This document shows, piece after piece, positions 18,401 to 27,655 of a DNA stretch of 64,000 nt. The notes under the pieces were generated by a model. It had not been told where the DNA came from and did not search any database. It saw nothing but the letters and a program-made list of their open reading frames with translations. This DNA comes from Marivita sp003149565 (lineage in GTDB: Bacteria; Pseudomonadota; Alphaproteobacteria; Rhodobacterales; Rhodobacteraceae), in the NCBI RefSeq assembly GCF_965216415.1, contig NZ_CBDCFU010000002.1. One strand, 5' to 3'. Position numbers and translations under genes: made by a program. Within the stretch, counting starts at the first letter, position 1. Every line of letters starts with the position of its first letter.

Positions 18401-20033
18401 AGCTGATTTCACTGTTCTGAAATACAAGCGCAACGGCGTCAGGCGTCAGTGCAACCTGCGCCTCGAAGGCCTCGTGCATGGTCGCGGGGGCATCAAACGG
18501 AGTCGCACTCGTATTGAACCCATAGAGGACGTCATCAAGCTCCTGTGGTGGCAAAGTTGCTATGTTTTCGGGGGACTGTCCCTCGTCAAGTTGTTCGGCG
18601 ATCCACTGAACGCGCCGGACAACAACATCTGCGAAATCAGGGACAATTTGACCTTGATCGACGTGGACCGCAATCGACTCACCTGAAGCCTCGAAAGTGA
18701 TCGCCACACCGGGGATCGGCCCTGCGTTGAGTGATAATCCCACTGCCGGAATTGCAAGTTCCGAAATTGCAGGTGTCCGAAGGGGCAGGTCAGCGGCAAA
18801 ACCTGTTACGACATCTGGAACGCCTGTCATAAGCGTCTGAGCTTTTACAGGGACCCATGCTGACAGGATATCTGGGTTTGCAACTGCCCGCAGCGCCGGG
18901 TTCGTAAGGGCCACCACGCTTCCTGGATTGGGGGCCATGCGCGCGCACAGGCAGGCCAGTGCGGCCGGCAACTGTTCCGCCGGGATCGCACATGTCGTCG
19001 ATGAAATTGCCGGTTTCCCTGACGCCTTGAAGGACAACGACACCGGCACCGCCATTTCAAGAGCGCGCCTCCAGCGAGCATCTTCTTGTGCAACGAGGCG
19101 CATTGCTTCGGTCAGTGAGGTTCGTTCTGCTTCGCTCAGGAACGGAAGGCTGTCTCCAACACTGACTTTCTCGGCAGGATTGATCCGCTTGCCGTCTGAC
19201 AGTGTCAGTCCGGTCAGTTTCAATGCTGCATCTGAAAACGCGACCGTCAGAGACGTGTCATCTACGGATATGACAGTGCCAGCAGCCGCGCTGCTCTCGG
19301 TCTCGGTAGCGCCATTAACGTGCAAGATACCATGTTTGGTTAGCACCTTCGGCGTACACAGCGGGTTCAAGTATGGCCCGTGATCCAAGGCCCGGATCAA
19401 CTGCATCGCAGCTGCGGCTGGCTGGTCAAAACGCAGTATACCATTGGCCTCGGGCCTGTCGTTCAATGCATGATAGCTGCGGTAGGTCATGTCCTGTGCA
19501 CGACGATTTGGCAGATCATTGGCCAATTCGCTCAACACATCGGGGAAACTTGTCAGGCCAGCTTCATAGCACTTTGTGTTCAGTGTCAGCGCTGTATCTT
19601 CGGGAGCGATCTCGAATTCACGCTGAACAAGAATGTCACCCGTATCCACGCCGTCGTCGATCAGATGCCACGTGATGCCATGCGTTTTCTCACCATCAAT
19701 CAGTGCCCAGATCGGAGCATTCAAACCCGCGCGTTTTGGCAGTGGCCCGTCATGGAAGTTGACGGCGCCCTTGCGACCAAGCGCCAAAACATCCGGAGGC
19801 AGGATCTTGAGATTGGCGATGCTCAAGACCCAATCGACCGACATATTCCCAAGGCGTTGCGACAGATCAGGTCCATGAGGTTCGCATCTTATCGAACGGC
19901 CCCTTGCCCAGGACGTGACATCTGGATCGTCTGTGATCAAGGCAACCAACTTGTGCCCTTCGGACAAAAGAGTTTCCGCGCAATGCTGTGTCAGGCTTTG
20001 ATCGCCGATGATTATGCAGTCGAATGAGGTCAT
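15450..20033 (-). CDS. NRPS with formyltransferase and an adenylation domain split by a luciferase-like monooxygenase
   Basis: 1527 aa single-module synthetase. Residues 1-200 are a methionyl-tRNA formyltransferase-like domain with the catalytic Asn92, His94 and Asp130. Residues 205-300 resemble the C-terminal subdomain of that family. Residues 320-500 look like the end of a condensation domain with no HHxxxDG. The adenylation domain starts near 510: A3 YTSGSTGVPKG (666-676), A4 FDIS (711-714). It is interrupted at about 745-1105 by a flavin-dependent luciferase-like monooxygenase of the MupA/Atu3671 type, then resumes with A5 MYGPTE, A7 YRTGDL, A8 and A10 NQKIDRKAL. A carrier domain follows (GGHSL, Ser1442), then an Arg-rich tail. 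My hand-read specificity code is DILQFGMIW, close to the published glycine code. There is no thioesterase. The start lies three bases after the upstream glycosyltransferase stop. Confidence 0.9.
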   Translation of the reverse strand: MTSFDCIIIGDQSLTQHCAETLLSEGHKLVALITDDPDVTSWARGRSIRCEPHGPDLSQRLGNMSVDWVLSIANLKILPPDVLALGRKGAVNFHDGPLPKRAGLNAPIWALIDGEKTHGITWHLIDDGVDTGDILVQREFEIAPEDTALTLNTKCYEAGLTSFPDVLSELANDLPNRRAQDMTYRSYHALNDRPEANGILRFDQPAAAAMQLIRALDHGPYLNPLCTPKVLTKHGILHVNGATETESSAAAGTVISVDDTSLTVAFSDAALKLTGLTLSDGKRINPAEKVSVGDSLPFLSEAERTSLTEAMRLVAQEDARWRRALEMAVPVSLSFKASGKPAISSTTCAIPAEQLPAALACLCARMAPNPGSVVALTNPALRAVANPDILSAWVPVKAQTLMTGVPDVVTGFAADLPLRTPAISELAIPAVGLSLNAGPIPGVAITFEASGESIAVHVDQGQIVPDFADVVVRRVQWIAEQLDEGQSPENIATLPPQELDDVLYGFNTSATPFDAPATMHEAFEAQVALTPDAVALVFQNSEISYSVLNEHANRVAYVLRSMGVGPDMMVGLHCSRGPDLIAAALAVLKAGAAYLPLDPDYPQDRLAHYLKDSGAGVVITEHDLRDKLPDTPAELLVIDRDPRLASARTENPPPVASGDNLAYVIYTSGSTGVPKGVMVEHRNVMNFYAGMDAIVPDRDDAAWLAVTSLSFDISVLELFYTMARGIKVVLPSASQRGVISGGAARKSSDGMEFSIYYWGNDDGVGRDKYRLLLEGAKFADENGFCAVWTPERHFHAFGGPYPNPSVTGAAVAAVTKQIGVRAGSCVAPLHHPARIAEEWAVIDNLTNGRAGLAIASGWQPDDFVLRPENTPPDNKPAMFEAIGQVRKLWRGEAVAFPRKDGQMHEVVTQPRPVSNELPIWVTTAGNPDTWREAGANGANVLTHLLGQSIDEVADKIAIYRNALREAGHNPDDFTVTLMLHTCLAATREQAREIAREPMKDYLRSAAGLIKQYAWAFPAFKRPEGVKNAFELNLGDLSEDDLEGILDFAFERYFNDSGLFGTIEDALARVEQLQAIGVSEIACLIDYGIATDQVLEGLRPLAEVVRKCTPTRDHEDSDFSIAAMLDRHHVTHLQCTPSMARMIAMDDDARAALRGVKHLFLGGEALSGALVSELGKATDAKITNMYGPTETTIWSSSEVATSEDATVNIGRPISNTQLYVLDDDLNPVGIGEEGELWIGGKGVTRGYWQRDEMTADRFRENPFAEGRMYRTGDLVQRRSDGRLDFLGRADQQIKLRGFRIELGEIESALQDDDRVTNAVVLAREDAPGDVRLVAYLKTCRELDISVLRAALAERLPDYMVPAHFVVLDAFPLTPNQKIDRKALPAPQKVPLRSKPASPMVASSPNAGQADDALRDRIAAIWSEVLGLQSIPPDANFFDLGGHSLLAVQTHRALRDRLHVGKLSITDIFQFPTLSALADRVAKLNGTVAPRGPDAAPVVSMTSKAQSDRAQMRADAMARRRAMRARRQA

Positions 20034-20036
20034 GGA

Positions 20037-21056
20037 TCAATCCACGCTGGTCTGAAGGGGAGGGACAGGGGGCCGGTTGATAGCTCCGACGGAAGCATCC
20101 GGCGTGGGCCGCCAGAATGCACGAATGTCATGCGCGACCAAATCCCGAAGAAATCGCTTGGCTCCTGTAATCGGTTTGCCTTCGATGATACGTCGCACCC
20201 GCCAGAGCGTTGTGCCAAGGACGTTAAGCGCGGTCGCCGCTATTGCGTAAAACCGCCCATATGTTTTGCTGAAATAATACCAGCGGCTCTGGTACCAGTA
20301 TGAAGGTGTTCGCGTCCAAGTACCCATGCCGGTGGAAACTGATCCAATATGGCACACTCGGCTTTCGCGCACGAAGTGAACCTCATTGCCAGCGCTGTGC
20401 GCCCGCATGCACAAATCCGTTTCCTCGAAATAGAGGAAGAACTGTTCGTCAAACAAACCGACTTCTTTGAATAGGCTGGTCCGGGCCAGCATTGAAGCAC
20501 CAGACACCCACCCGACAGGCCCCGAGCGTTCGGGCACATGCAGGGGAAGAACATATTTCTTAAGAAGACGCGTGACAGGACCGAATTTGATCGTGGACTC
20601 AAACTCTGAGGCGAGCCCCGGGAACCGGAATGCGCTGCAATGGTCCTCGCCGTCCTCGCCATAGATCCAGCTCCCGGCGATGGCCACTTTGGGATTCCGT
20701 TGCACATGGTCAACCAGCGCCTTGATCGTATCACGCTCGGCTTTTGCGTCTGGATTCAAAATATAGACGAATTCAGCAGATGGACAGATTTTCAGACCAG
20801 CTCGAATGCCGAAGTTATTGCCTGCTCCGTAGCCGGAATTCCGACCGGATTGCAGAACCTGCACATCGAGGTGCGTTGACCAAGTCACCTCAGCCACAAG
20901 GTCGCTCATCGTCTTGAACGAGTTGTCAGGCGAAGCGTTGTCAACAAGTAGGATCACGCCTCCGAACTCGTCCATCGCGTCCGCAGCCGATTGTGCGGCG
21001 CGCACTGCCAACTCTGGCGTTTTGTAATTGAGGACAACGACCACGATATCTGTCAT
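20037..21056 (-). CDS. Glycosyltransferase, GT2 family (rhamnosyltransferase-like)
   Basis: 339 aa GT-A enzyme. It opens with DIVVVVLNYKTPELAVRAA, has the acidic motif in EFVYILNPDAKAERD, and the acceptor-side motif FLYFEETDLCMRAH typical of WbbL-like rhamnosyltransferases. It lies between the PKS and NRPS genes with gaps of 5 and 3 bases, so it is almost certainly co-translated with them. This placement suggests that the polyketide/aminoacyl product is glycosylated or is attached to a sugar. The sugar donor is not known. Confidence 0.85.
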   Translation of the reverse strand: MTDIVVVVLNYKTPELAVRAAQSAADAMDEFGGVILLVDNASPDNSFKTMSDLVAEVTWSTHLDVQVLQSGRNSGYGAGNNFGIRAGLKICPSAEFVYILNPDAKAERDTIKALVDHVQRNPKVAIAGSWIYGEDGEDHCSAFRFPGLASEFESTIKFGPVTRLLKKYVLPLHVPERSGPVGWVSGASMLARTSLFKEVGLFDEQFFLYFEETDLCMRAHSAGNEVHFVRESRVCHIGSVSTGMGTWTRTPSYWYQSRWYYFSKTYGRFYAIAATALNVLGTTLWRVRRIIEGKPITGAKRFLRDLVAHDIRAFWRPTPDASVGAINRPPVPPLQTSVD

Positions 21057-21061
21057 ATCGA

Positions 21062-24000
21062 CTACTCCGCTGCCTCCACGGATTTGAAGGCCAGCACTCG
21101 CCCCCTCCCGCCGACAGACGCCTCGGTCTTTGTGATGACGTTCCGCAAATAGCTCGCCAAGACACGGACATTCGGTTCCAGCACCATGCTGTCATGATCG
21201 CCAGGCACTTCGAACACTTCAATCTGAGGCGTGTATTGCCCCCAATCGTTGTCGTCGAACAAATACGACCTTTCGTGGCTGACAAGTTTACCGCCAGAGA
21301 CGGTCCACTTTCCGATGAGCGGTGGCCGGAAAAGCGCAATCCGCCCAGACCAAGGCACAACCTCATAGTTGGCAACGGCCTGCAAAAAGGCTTGCTCTAT
21401 CTCGGCGTTGTGGAAATTGTGGGCGGTGCTGGTTTCTTCAATCGCTCTCCGCTTTTCGATCTCCCACCGGATGCGGTTGCGCACCCAGATAAACGGATAG
21501 CTCATGCCTTTTCGCTGGACCTCCTGCCACTGGATCAAGAGCCGGTCTTTACGCTCAAGCGGACGGCGTCGAGGCAGCGGTGTATCAAGCAAAACCACCT
21601 GAGCAACCTCGTCACCCATCGCGTGCAATTGATGTGCAATCTCATAGGCTGTGATGCCACCGCCGGAGAATCCACCGACGTAGTAAGGACCTTCCGGCTG
21701 AACCTGTTTCATTTCAGCAATGTAATCGCGGGCGGCTTCTTTGATCGAACTATGCGGACTTTCGTCGCCGTAGAGACCCTTGGCCTGAAGTCCGTAAAAT
21801 GGCCGGTCTGCCCCGAGCAGTTGTGCCAGATGACGCAGGTTCAAGACGTTTCCGAACATACCTGCAACGAGGAAGAAGGGCGATTTTGCGCCACCCTCAC
21901 CGTCATGCATGGCGACAATATGCTTAAAGCGACGCACCTTAGGCTTTGGTTTCTTTTGCGGCGCATCGGCAGTTTCCGTGATTCCGGTGCGGTCCTTAAT
22001 CAGCGACGCGCAGTCACGGATTGTCGGTGCCTCGAACAGGATCGATATGGGAAAATCAACGCTGTAGGTTTTACGCACCTTTGCGAAAAGACGCACAGCA
22101 ATAAGGGAATGCCCACCAAGATCGAAGAAGCTGTCCTCTACACCGACCTTCTGAACTCCAAGAAGCTCTTCCCAAATCCCGACAAGAGTGCGTTCGATCT
22201 CGGTTTCTGGCGCGACATAGGCTCCATCAAGCTCGGGACGATCAAACTTCTGCGTATCGGACTGCGGCTCTCCGGAAATCGCAGCCTGTTCAATCAGTGC
22301 AGGTAAATCGAGGGAGGAAATGTAGATCTGCGGGTCATTTCGTCCCAATGCACGGATAAATGCCTGCGCGCCATCGGCTGGTGGAATCCCTTGGGACAGA
22401 TTGTATTGAAGCCGCTCTTCCGCAGGCGACAACGGCTGGCGCGATTTTCTCAGGTCTACGGGTTCAAACTCGGTTTTACCAACCTTAAACGGTGCGGAAA
22501 GAGAGGCCATGTCCGCAAGGCGCTTGATGGAGAAGCCTTCGATTTCCATGCAAACCGTTCCGTCGGGCATGGCAATCGTAATATCGAAGGACGCGGTTTC
22601 ATCTGCATTCCGGTTACTGCCGGCCGAACGAACCCAACTTACAACGCGATCCGGCAGTTTTTGATAGACGTGGACGGTGTCGTAGGACACCGGTACCCAA
22701 AGATTATCCGAGCGATAGCCATCAATAAGCTCCATCGCCCAACCGGTGGCGATATCCAGCAAGCCAGGATGCAAATGCCAGTCTTCTCCATCCGAAACTG
22801 CAGGATTCAGCGAAAGATCGGCAACACCTTCCCCAGCGCCATAAGCACAACTGTTCAAGACCTTCCAATGAGGGCCGAACTTTAGTTGTGTCTCCTGCGC
22901 GGCTGCCAGCTTTTTCCCGGTGCTGGCCGCCCGTGCAGCACCACAGCGCGCGCGGATTGCCTGAATATCAATGGGTTTTGGCGGGACTTCGGGAATCAGC
23001 GAGAGATCAGCGGTGACGATGGGTGCATATCCATCCCGTCCGTCCAACATGCAGCTTCCCAAGACATCCATATGATATCCGTCATCCCGGCGCGACAAGC
23101 GCACGCGGATGTCACGATGTCCCCCATCAGGCACATGCAAGGGTCGCAGGAATGTCATATTGCGGATAGCAAAGCTGCTGGTTTCGCCCTGCCCGCGAAG
23201 TGCTTTGGATGCCAAGGTCAAATAACCCGCACCAGGGAACAAGGCATCGCCCTGTTTGGTCCGGTGCTCATCAATGAACCAATCATCCGCCGAATAACGC
23301 GCTTCGAACAGGCGATGCCCGGAGGGGTCAAACCCGGTCTTGTCGAGAAGCGGGAGGTCAACGTCGAAAAACGCAATCGAAGCGGTATCGCCTGCCCGGT
23401 CGGCAATCGCTGACGCGGCCATGCCAACCTCGGACCAAATTCCCCAATTGATTGCTAGAACTTGTGTCTTTCCGCCTTTTCGAGACTGCGCATAGGCGTT
23501 CATGTATTCGTTCGCAGCGACATAATCGATCTGTCCGACCGGGGCCGTCTGCGTGGAGGATGACGAGAACAACACGATGAAATCAGTCGTTCCATCAGGG
23601 AAAAGCTGATCCAGGACCTTTGTGCCGTGAATTTTTGCCGAGAATACCTTTTCCACTGACCCTGTGGATTTGGCCAGCAACGGCGCATCATCCATCACAC
23701 CGGCCGCATGTATCACTCCGTCGATCCGGTCGCTGTTTTGGAGCGTCTCTTCAACGACCTTTGTCATTTCAGGCAAATTGCATGTGTCGGCCGAGAATGT
23801 CGAAACGCGAGCTCCGGCCGCTTCGAGGTCTTTAACCGCACGAATACGCCGAGCGATCTTATCCTGCGGCGCATGCCTCTGAAGATAGCGATCCCAGTCG
23901 CCTCGCAGTGGCAAAGGTTCACGTGCGGTCAGGACCAAGTGACATCCCTGTTCAGCCAAAGCGTTGGCAACCGTCAGGCCGATGCCACCAAATCCACCTG

Positions 24001-27000
24001 TGATCAGGTAGGTGCCACCCGGTTTAATCTTGTGATCATCGACAGTTTTCAGATTTGATTTGGTCAATGATTGTTCGTACCGGCGGCCTGATCGGAAAAC
24101 GGCTACAGTCGATGATGGCTCCGCAATCATTTCTTCCAGCACCTGATTTGTCAGGTCGCTGCATGTATGAGGTGAGTCTGGCCGGAATTTCGCGCGCCCC
24201 AAAAGGCCGCCACCCTTGCCTTGCGGCAGAACCAGATCAACCGATGCAAGCGTGAGGCCCGGAATTTCACGTGGAATGACACGCACCGGGCCTGCGATGA
24301 TCGCCTTCTCGGGCGAAACAAGCCGTTCAGAGCCGAAGGCTGCGGCGCCATTCGTAAAGACCGTGATTTGGGTCGGCTTCGGCAATGTATCGTCAGCTAT
24401 GGCCTGCGCGATGAACATCAAAGAATAGAACCCATGCTCCTGCATCCTATGGAAGAAGCTGGACCCTGGCCGATGACTTTGATCTTTCGTGACGCCCCAG
24501 AAATGCGCGATGCGGCTGGGGACCAAACCCCGTGACAGCATATCCCGGAACAAGAGGTCGTAGCCTTCGCGCCCCCGTTCCGGAGCTAGAACATAGGTGG
24601 TGTCGTCAAGCCGAGCAAAACTGTCACCCGGCCATACCTCGACAATGGAGTGACCGGCTTCGCGTAATCGTTTAGCGGCTGCTTTGGCAACGCCGGCGTC
24701 ATCCATAAAGACCAGCCAGCTTTGCAAGCCCGCCTGATCCAAGCCACTTTGCACATCGACCGGAGCTGCCGCATATTTTGGTCGCCACGCAGGCAGCCAA
24801 GCCCAGTTTTCCACGCCGTCGATCCGCGTCAGGAAACTAGAGACAGTGTCGCTCTGTGGTTTTCCAGGATCGATGAAATACCGTGAGCGTTGGAAGGCGT
24901 AGGTCGGTAAAGGCACACGATTGCGTCGCGCGTCGCCCCAAATCTGGTCCCAGTCGAACTCTCCACCCAAAGCCCAAATGCGGCCCAAGACCTCAAGCAT
25001 GTGACGGTCATCTTCGATCGTTTCATCAGGATGACGCAAGCTCGAGAGAACCTGATTGGCTTGGATATCTTCCGACTGGCGCGCCAGCGCTGACAGCGCT
25101 TTGCCCGGTCCGACCTCAAGATAAATCCGATTGGGCCGCGCAGATAGCGTATCCAAACATTTCGCAAACAACACGGTTCCGCGCAGATGCGACACCCAAT
25201 AATCCGGACTGGTGGCCTGCATGTCCGTCATCATCTCCCCGGTTCGGTTCGAGGTGATGGGGATTTGTGGCGGATTCAGTGCTATGTTCTTCAGGTATTC
25301 ACGGAACCGATCCAAAATCGGATCGAGCATTCTTGAATGCGCTGCGATATTGATCGGGATACGTTGAAATTCGACGTCTTGCCGTTTCAATTCAGTTTCA
25401 AGCGTCATCAAGGCGGCACTTGGTCCGGAAGCGACACTGAGACCGGGGCTGTTTACAGCGCCGAGATCAAGCGTGTCGCCAAGAAGCGGTCGTAATTCGT
25501 CCGCAGGCAACGCCACGGAAATCATGCCACCTTTATCGACACTGTCGAACAGTGTTCCGCGCAAATGAACAAGGCCAATACAATCTTCGAATGACATCAC
25601 TCCAGCGACACAAGCTGCAGTGTTCTCTCCCATAGAATGCCCAGCCACAGCAGTTGGCTGGATACCCCAACTCATCCAAAGTTGTGCCAGCGCGTATTCG
25701 ACGATCATGATTAGTGGAAGCTGTAGCGAAGGTTGCCGCAGAGCCTCTGTCGCCTGTGCCTCTTTCCCGACTTCAGGAAGCCAAAGCGCACGAATATCTC
25801 GGTCTTCCAAAGTCTGGAGATGATCGAGGCCACGATCCATCCATTCTGCGAAGACCGGCTCGGTTTCGTACAAATCGCGCGCCATTCCAGCGTATTGCGC
25901 ACCACCACCTGGAAACAGGAACACCACGTCCGGCTGCGTCATGGCATCGTGCGAGTGCACGCGACTTGGCTCCGACTGTTCAAGCAATGCCGCTGCTTCG
26001 AGATGGTTACTGGCTACAACCACGCGACGCCTATCGAAACCCCGCCGCCCGTTCTTGAGAGTCCACGCCACATCTGCAAAATCTTGATCGGGATTGGCGC
26101 GCAGATGCGCGGCCAATTGCGCTGTATTGGCATCAAGCGCAGCTTTTGTTCGCCCCGATACGGTGATAATTTGAAAAGGCCAGTCGCTTGCCTCTGACGC
26201 GGGCAGCTCGGGCGCCTCCTGCACTACGACGTGAGCATTTGTTCCGCCAACTCCGAGGGAATTGACCCCAGCTGTACGCGGATGGTTCCTGCGCGGCCAA
26301 TCGGTGAGACGGTCGTTCACACGGAAGGGCGAAGTCTCGAAGTCGATGGTCGGGTTCGGTTTTTCAAAACCCAGACTTGGTGGCATTTGGTGATGGTGAA
26401 GCGCCATAGACACCTTGATCAAACTGGCCACACCCGCCGCCGTGTCGAGATGGCCGATGTTGGTTTTCACTGATCCGATCCGGCAGTGGCCGACACTGTC
26501 ACTGGTCGCATGAAACGCCTGCGTCAGCGCGGCAACTTCTATCGGGTCCCCAAGATAGGTCCCGGTGCCGTGACATTCCACATAGTCAATGCTGTCTGCC
26601 GAGATACCCGCAACAGCATGAGCCTCGGCAATTGCATCGGCCTGACCTTCAACCGAAGGGGCGAGGTAACCAGCCTTTGCTGCACCATCATTGTTGACTG
26701 CACTGCCTTTGATGACGGCCCATATATGATCCCCATCTGCAACGGCGTCCGACAAACGTCTCAGTACGACGACGCCAGCACCGGATCCAAAGACAGTGCC
26801 CCGTGCGCGATGATCGAAGGCATGGCATTGGCCATCCGGCGAGAGAATTTCGTTCTCCTTATAAAGGTAGCCTTGTGCATGCGGAAGCTCGATTGTCACG
26901 CCACCCGCCAGCGCAAGATCACACTCTCCATTCAGCAAGGCCTGACACGCATAATGTGTTGCAACCAGCGAAGTCGAACATGCTGTCTGCACACTGACGG

Positions 27001-27544
27001 ACGGCCCATCCAAATCAAAGATGTGGCTCACACGGGTGGTGAGAAAGTCTTTGTCATTCCCAGTGTGGCGCAACAAAAACATGCCCGTGCCATCAACCAG
27101 ATCCGGGTTCGAGCAGAGATTAAAGTAAAAATAGCTACCCATGCCACAACCACCGAAAATCCCGATACGGCCTTCGTGACGGTCAGGCATGTGGCCCGCA
27201 TTTTCGAGCGCCTCCCATGCGCACTCAAGGAACTGACGATGCTGCGGATCCATAATCGCCGCATCTCTTGGAGACAGCCCAAAAAACTCAGCGTCAAAGT
27301 AATCGAAACGTTCCAAGGTGGCCGCATAAGGGACATAATCCCTGTGGCGCATCAGCCCCGGCGGCACGCCAGCTTCAGTCAATTCCTCATCGCTCAGACG
27401 GCGGATCGAAGAAACGCCGTCCCGCAAGTTTCGCCAATATTGTGCCAGCGATGCCGCCCCAGGTAAGTGTGCGGACATACCGACAATGGCGATATCCGCA
27501 TCCGCGCCTTCAATTGACGCGGTTGTGTCATTCGTCATGGCCAT
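21062..27544 (-). CDS. Type I polyketide synthase, KS-AT-KR-DH-ACP-TE
   Basis: 2160 aa single-module PKS. The KS (residues 17-440) has active Cys189 in QTACSTS, His325 in ECHGTGT and His365 in TNIGHLD. The AT (540-850) has GHSMGE with Ser637, but IAAHS replaces the usual HAFH or YASH, so the extender is unclear. The KR has its structural part at about 890-1150, NADPH loop ITGGFGGIG, MDD in AAGVMDDA and Tyr1321 and Asn1325 in YVAAN. A double-hotdog DH-like domain follows at about 1370-1660 (His1407 in DEHRTKQGDALFPGAG, Asp1577 in HPGLLDIATG). The carrier has Ser1793 in GGHSL. A C-terminal thioesterase has GFSGGG (Ser1940) and His2117 in GDHDSM. The order KR then DH is the reverse of the usual one. 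There is no ER or methyltransferase. The ATG at 27544 is chosen because the KS follows directly. A phosphopantetheinyl transferase is not in the window. Confidence 0.92.
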   Translation of the reverse strand: MAMTNDTTASIEGADADIAIVGMSAHLPGAASLAQYWRNLRDGVSSIRRLSDEELTEAGVPPGLMRHRDYVPYAATLERFDYFDAEFFGLSPRDAAIMDPQHRQFLECAWEALENAGHMPDRHEGRIGIFGGCGMGSYFYFNLCSNPDLVDGTGMFLLRHTGNDKDFLTTRVSHIFDLDGPSVSVQTACSTSLVATHYACQALLNGECDLALAGGVTIELPHAQGYLYKENEILSPDGQCHAFDHRARGTVFGSGAGVVVLRRLSDAVADGDHIWAVIKGSAVNNDGAAKAGYLAPSVEGQADAIAEAHAVAGISADSIDYVECHGTGTYLGDPIEVAALTQAFHATSDSVGHCRIGSVKTNIGHLDTAAGVASLIKVSMALHHHQMPPSLGFEKPNPTIDFETSPFRVNDRLTDWPRRNHPRTAGVNSLGVGGTNAHVVVQEAPELPASEASDWPFQIITVSGRTKAALDANTAQLAAHLRANPDQDFADVAWTLKNGRRGFDRRRVVVASNHLEAAALLEQSEPSRVHSHDAMTQPDVVFLFPGGGAQYAGMARDLYETEPVFAEWMDRGLDHLQTLEDRDIRALWLPEVGKEAQATEALRQPSLQLPLIMIVEYALAQLWMSWGIQPTAVAGHSMGENTAACVAGVMSFEDCIGLVHLRGTLFDSVDKGGMISVALPADELRPLLGDTLDLGAVNSPGLSVASGPSAALMTLETELKRQDVEFQRIPINIAAHSRMLDPILDRFREYLKNIALNPPQIPITSNRTGEMMTDMQATSPDYWVSHLRGTVLFAKCLDTLSARPNRIYLEVGPGKALSALARQSEDIQANQVLSSLRHPDETIEDDRHMLEVLGRIWALGGEFDWDQIWGDARRNRVPLPTYAFQRSRYFIDPGKPQSDTVSSFLTRIDGVENWAWLPAWRPKYAAAPVDVQSGLDQAGLQSWLVFMDDAGVAKAAAKRLREAGHSIVEVWPGDSFARLDDTTYVLAPERGREGYDLLFRDMLSRGLVPSRIAHFWGVTKDQSHRPGSSFFHRMQEHGFYSLMFIAQAIADDTLPKPTQITVFTNGAAAFGSERLVSPEKAIIAGPVRVIPREIPGLTLASVDLVLPQGKGGGLLGRAKFRPDSPHTCSDLTNQVLEEMIAEPSSTVAVFRSGRRYEQSLTKSNLKTVDDHKIKPGGTYLITGGFGGIGLTVANALAEQGCHLVLTAREPLPLRGDWDRYLQRHAPQDKIARRIRAVKDLEAAGARVSTFSADTCNLPEMTKVVEETLQNSDRIDGVIHAAGVMDDAPLLAKSTGSVEKVFSAKIHGTKVLDQLFPDGTTDFIVLFSSSSTQTAPVGQIDYVAANEYMNAYAQSRKGGKTQVLAINWGIWSEVGMAASAIADRAGDTASIAFFDVDLPLLDKTGFDPSGHRLFEARYSADDWFIDEHRTKQGDALFPGAGYLTLASKALRGQGETSSFAIRNMTFLRPLHVPDGGHRDIRVRLSRRDDGYHMDVLGSCMLDGRDGYAPIVTADLSLIPEVPPKPIDIQAIRARCGAARAASTGKKLAAAQETQLKFGPHWKVLNSCAYGAGEGVADLSLNPAVSDGEDWHLHPGLLDIATGWAMELIDGYRSDNLWVPVSYDTVHVYQKLPDRVVSWVRSAGSNRNADETASFDITIAMPDGTVCMEIEGFSIKRLADMASLSAPFKVGKTEFEPVDLRKSRQPLSPAEERLQYNLSQGIPPADGAQAFIRALGRNDPQIYISSLDLPALIEQAAISGEPQSDTQKFDRPELDGAYVAPETEIERTLVGIWEELLGVQKVGVEDSFFDLGGHSLIAVRLFAKVRKTYSVDFPISILFEAPTIRDCASLIKDRTGITETADAPQKKPKPKVRRFKHIVAMHDGEGGAKSPFFLVAGMFGNVLNLRHLAQLLGADRPFYGLQAKGLYGDESPHSSIKEAARDYIAEMKQVQPEGPYYVGGFSGGGITAYEIAHQLHAMGDEVAQVVLLDTPLPRRRPLERKDRLLIQWQEVQRKGMSYPFIWVRNRIRWEIEKRRAIEETSTAHNFHNAEIEQAFLQAVANYEVVPWSGRIALFRPPLIGKWTVSGGKLVSHERSYLFDDNDWGQYTPQIEVFEVPGDHDSMVLEPNVRVLASYLRNVITKTEASVGGRGRVLAFKSVEAAE

Positions 27545-27604
27545 ACCCTTTTCCCGAGTTCCGGTAGTATTGCATAAATATGATGAAAGTTGGGCGCGCA
27601 GCCG

Positions 27605-27633
27605 GATGAACTGTGGTGTCTTTTGATGAACTG
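27605..27633. promoter_or_regulatory. Paired direct repeats GATGAACTG in the PKS promoter region
   Basis: Two identical 9-base repeats (27605-27613 and 27625-27633) are 20 bases apart start to start, about two helical turns. They lie 61-89 bases upstream of the PKS start codon, between it and the flippase gene. The spacing and position fit binding of a dimeric activator on one DNA face. No known regulator motif was recognised. Confidence 0.4.
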
Positions 27634-27655
27634 CTAGACAGCCATCATTGTCTAG
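27634..27655. promoter_or_regulatory. Inverted repeat spanning the flippase stop codon
   Basis: Perfect 7-base arms CTAGACA and TGTCTAG flank an 8-base loop that contains the flippase stop codon. It directly abuts the second GATGAACTG repeat. There is no T-run after the stem in either direction, so an operator or RNA hairpin is more likely than a rho-independent terminator. Confidence 0.35.

Noticed and set aside
27634..27655. Rho-independent terminator after the flippase
   Set aside because: The stem is 7 bases and AT-containing with no T-run. Regulatory use is more likely, so it is listed as a possible operator.
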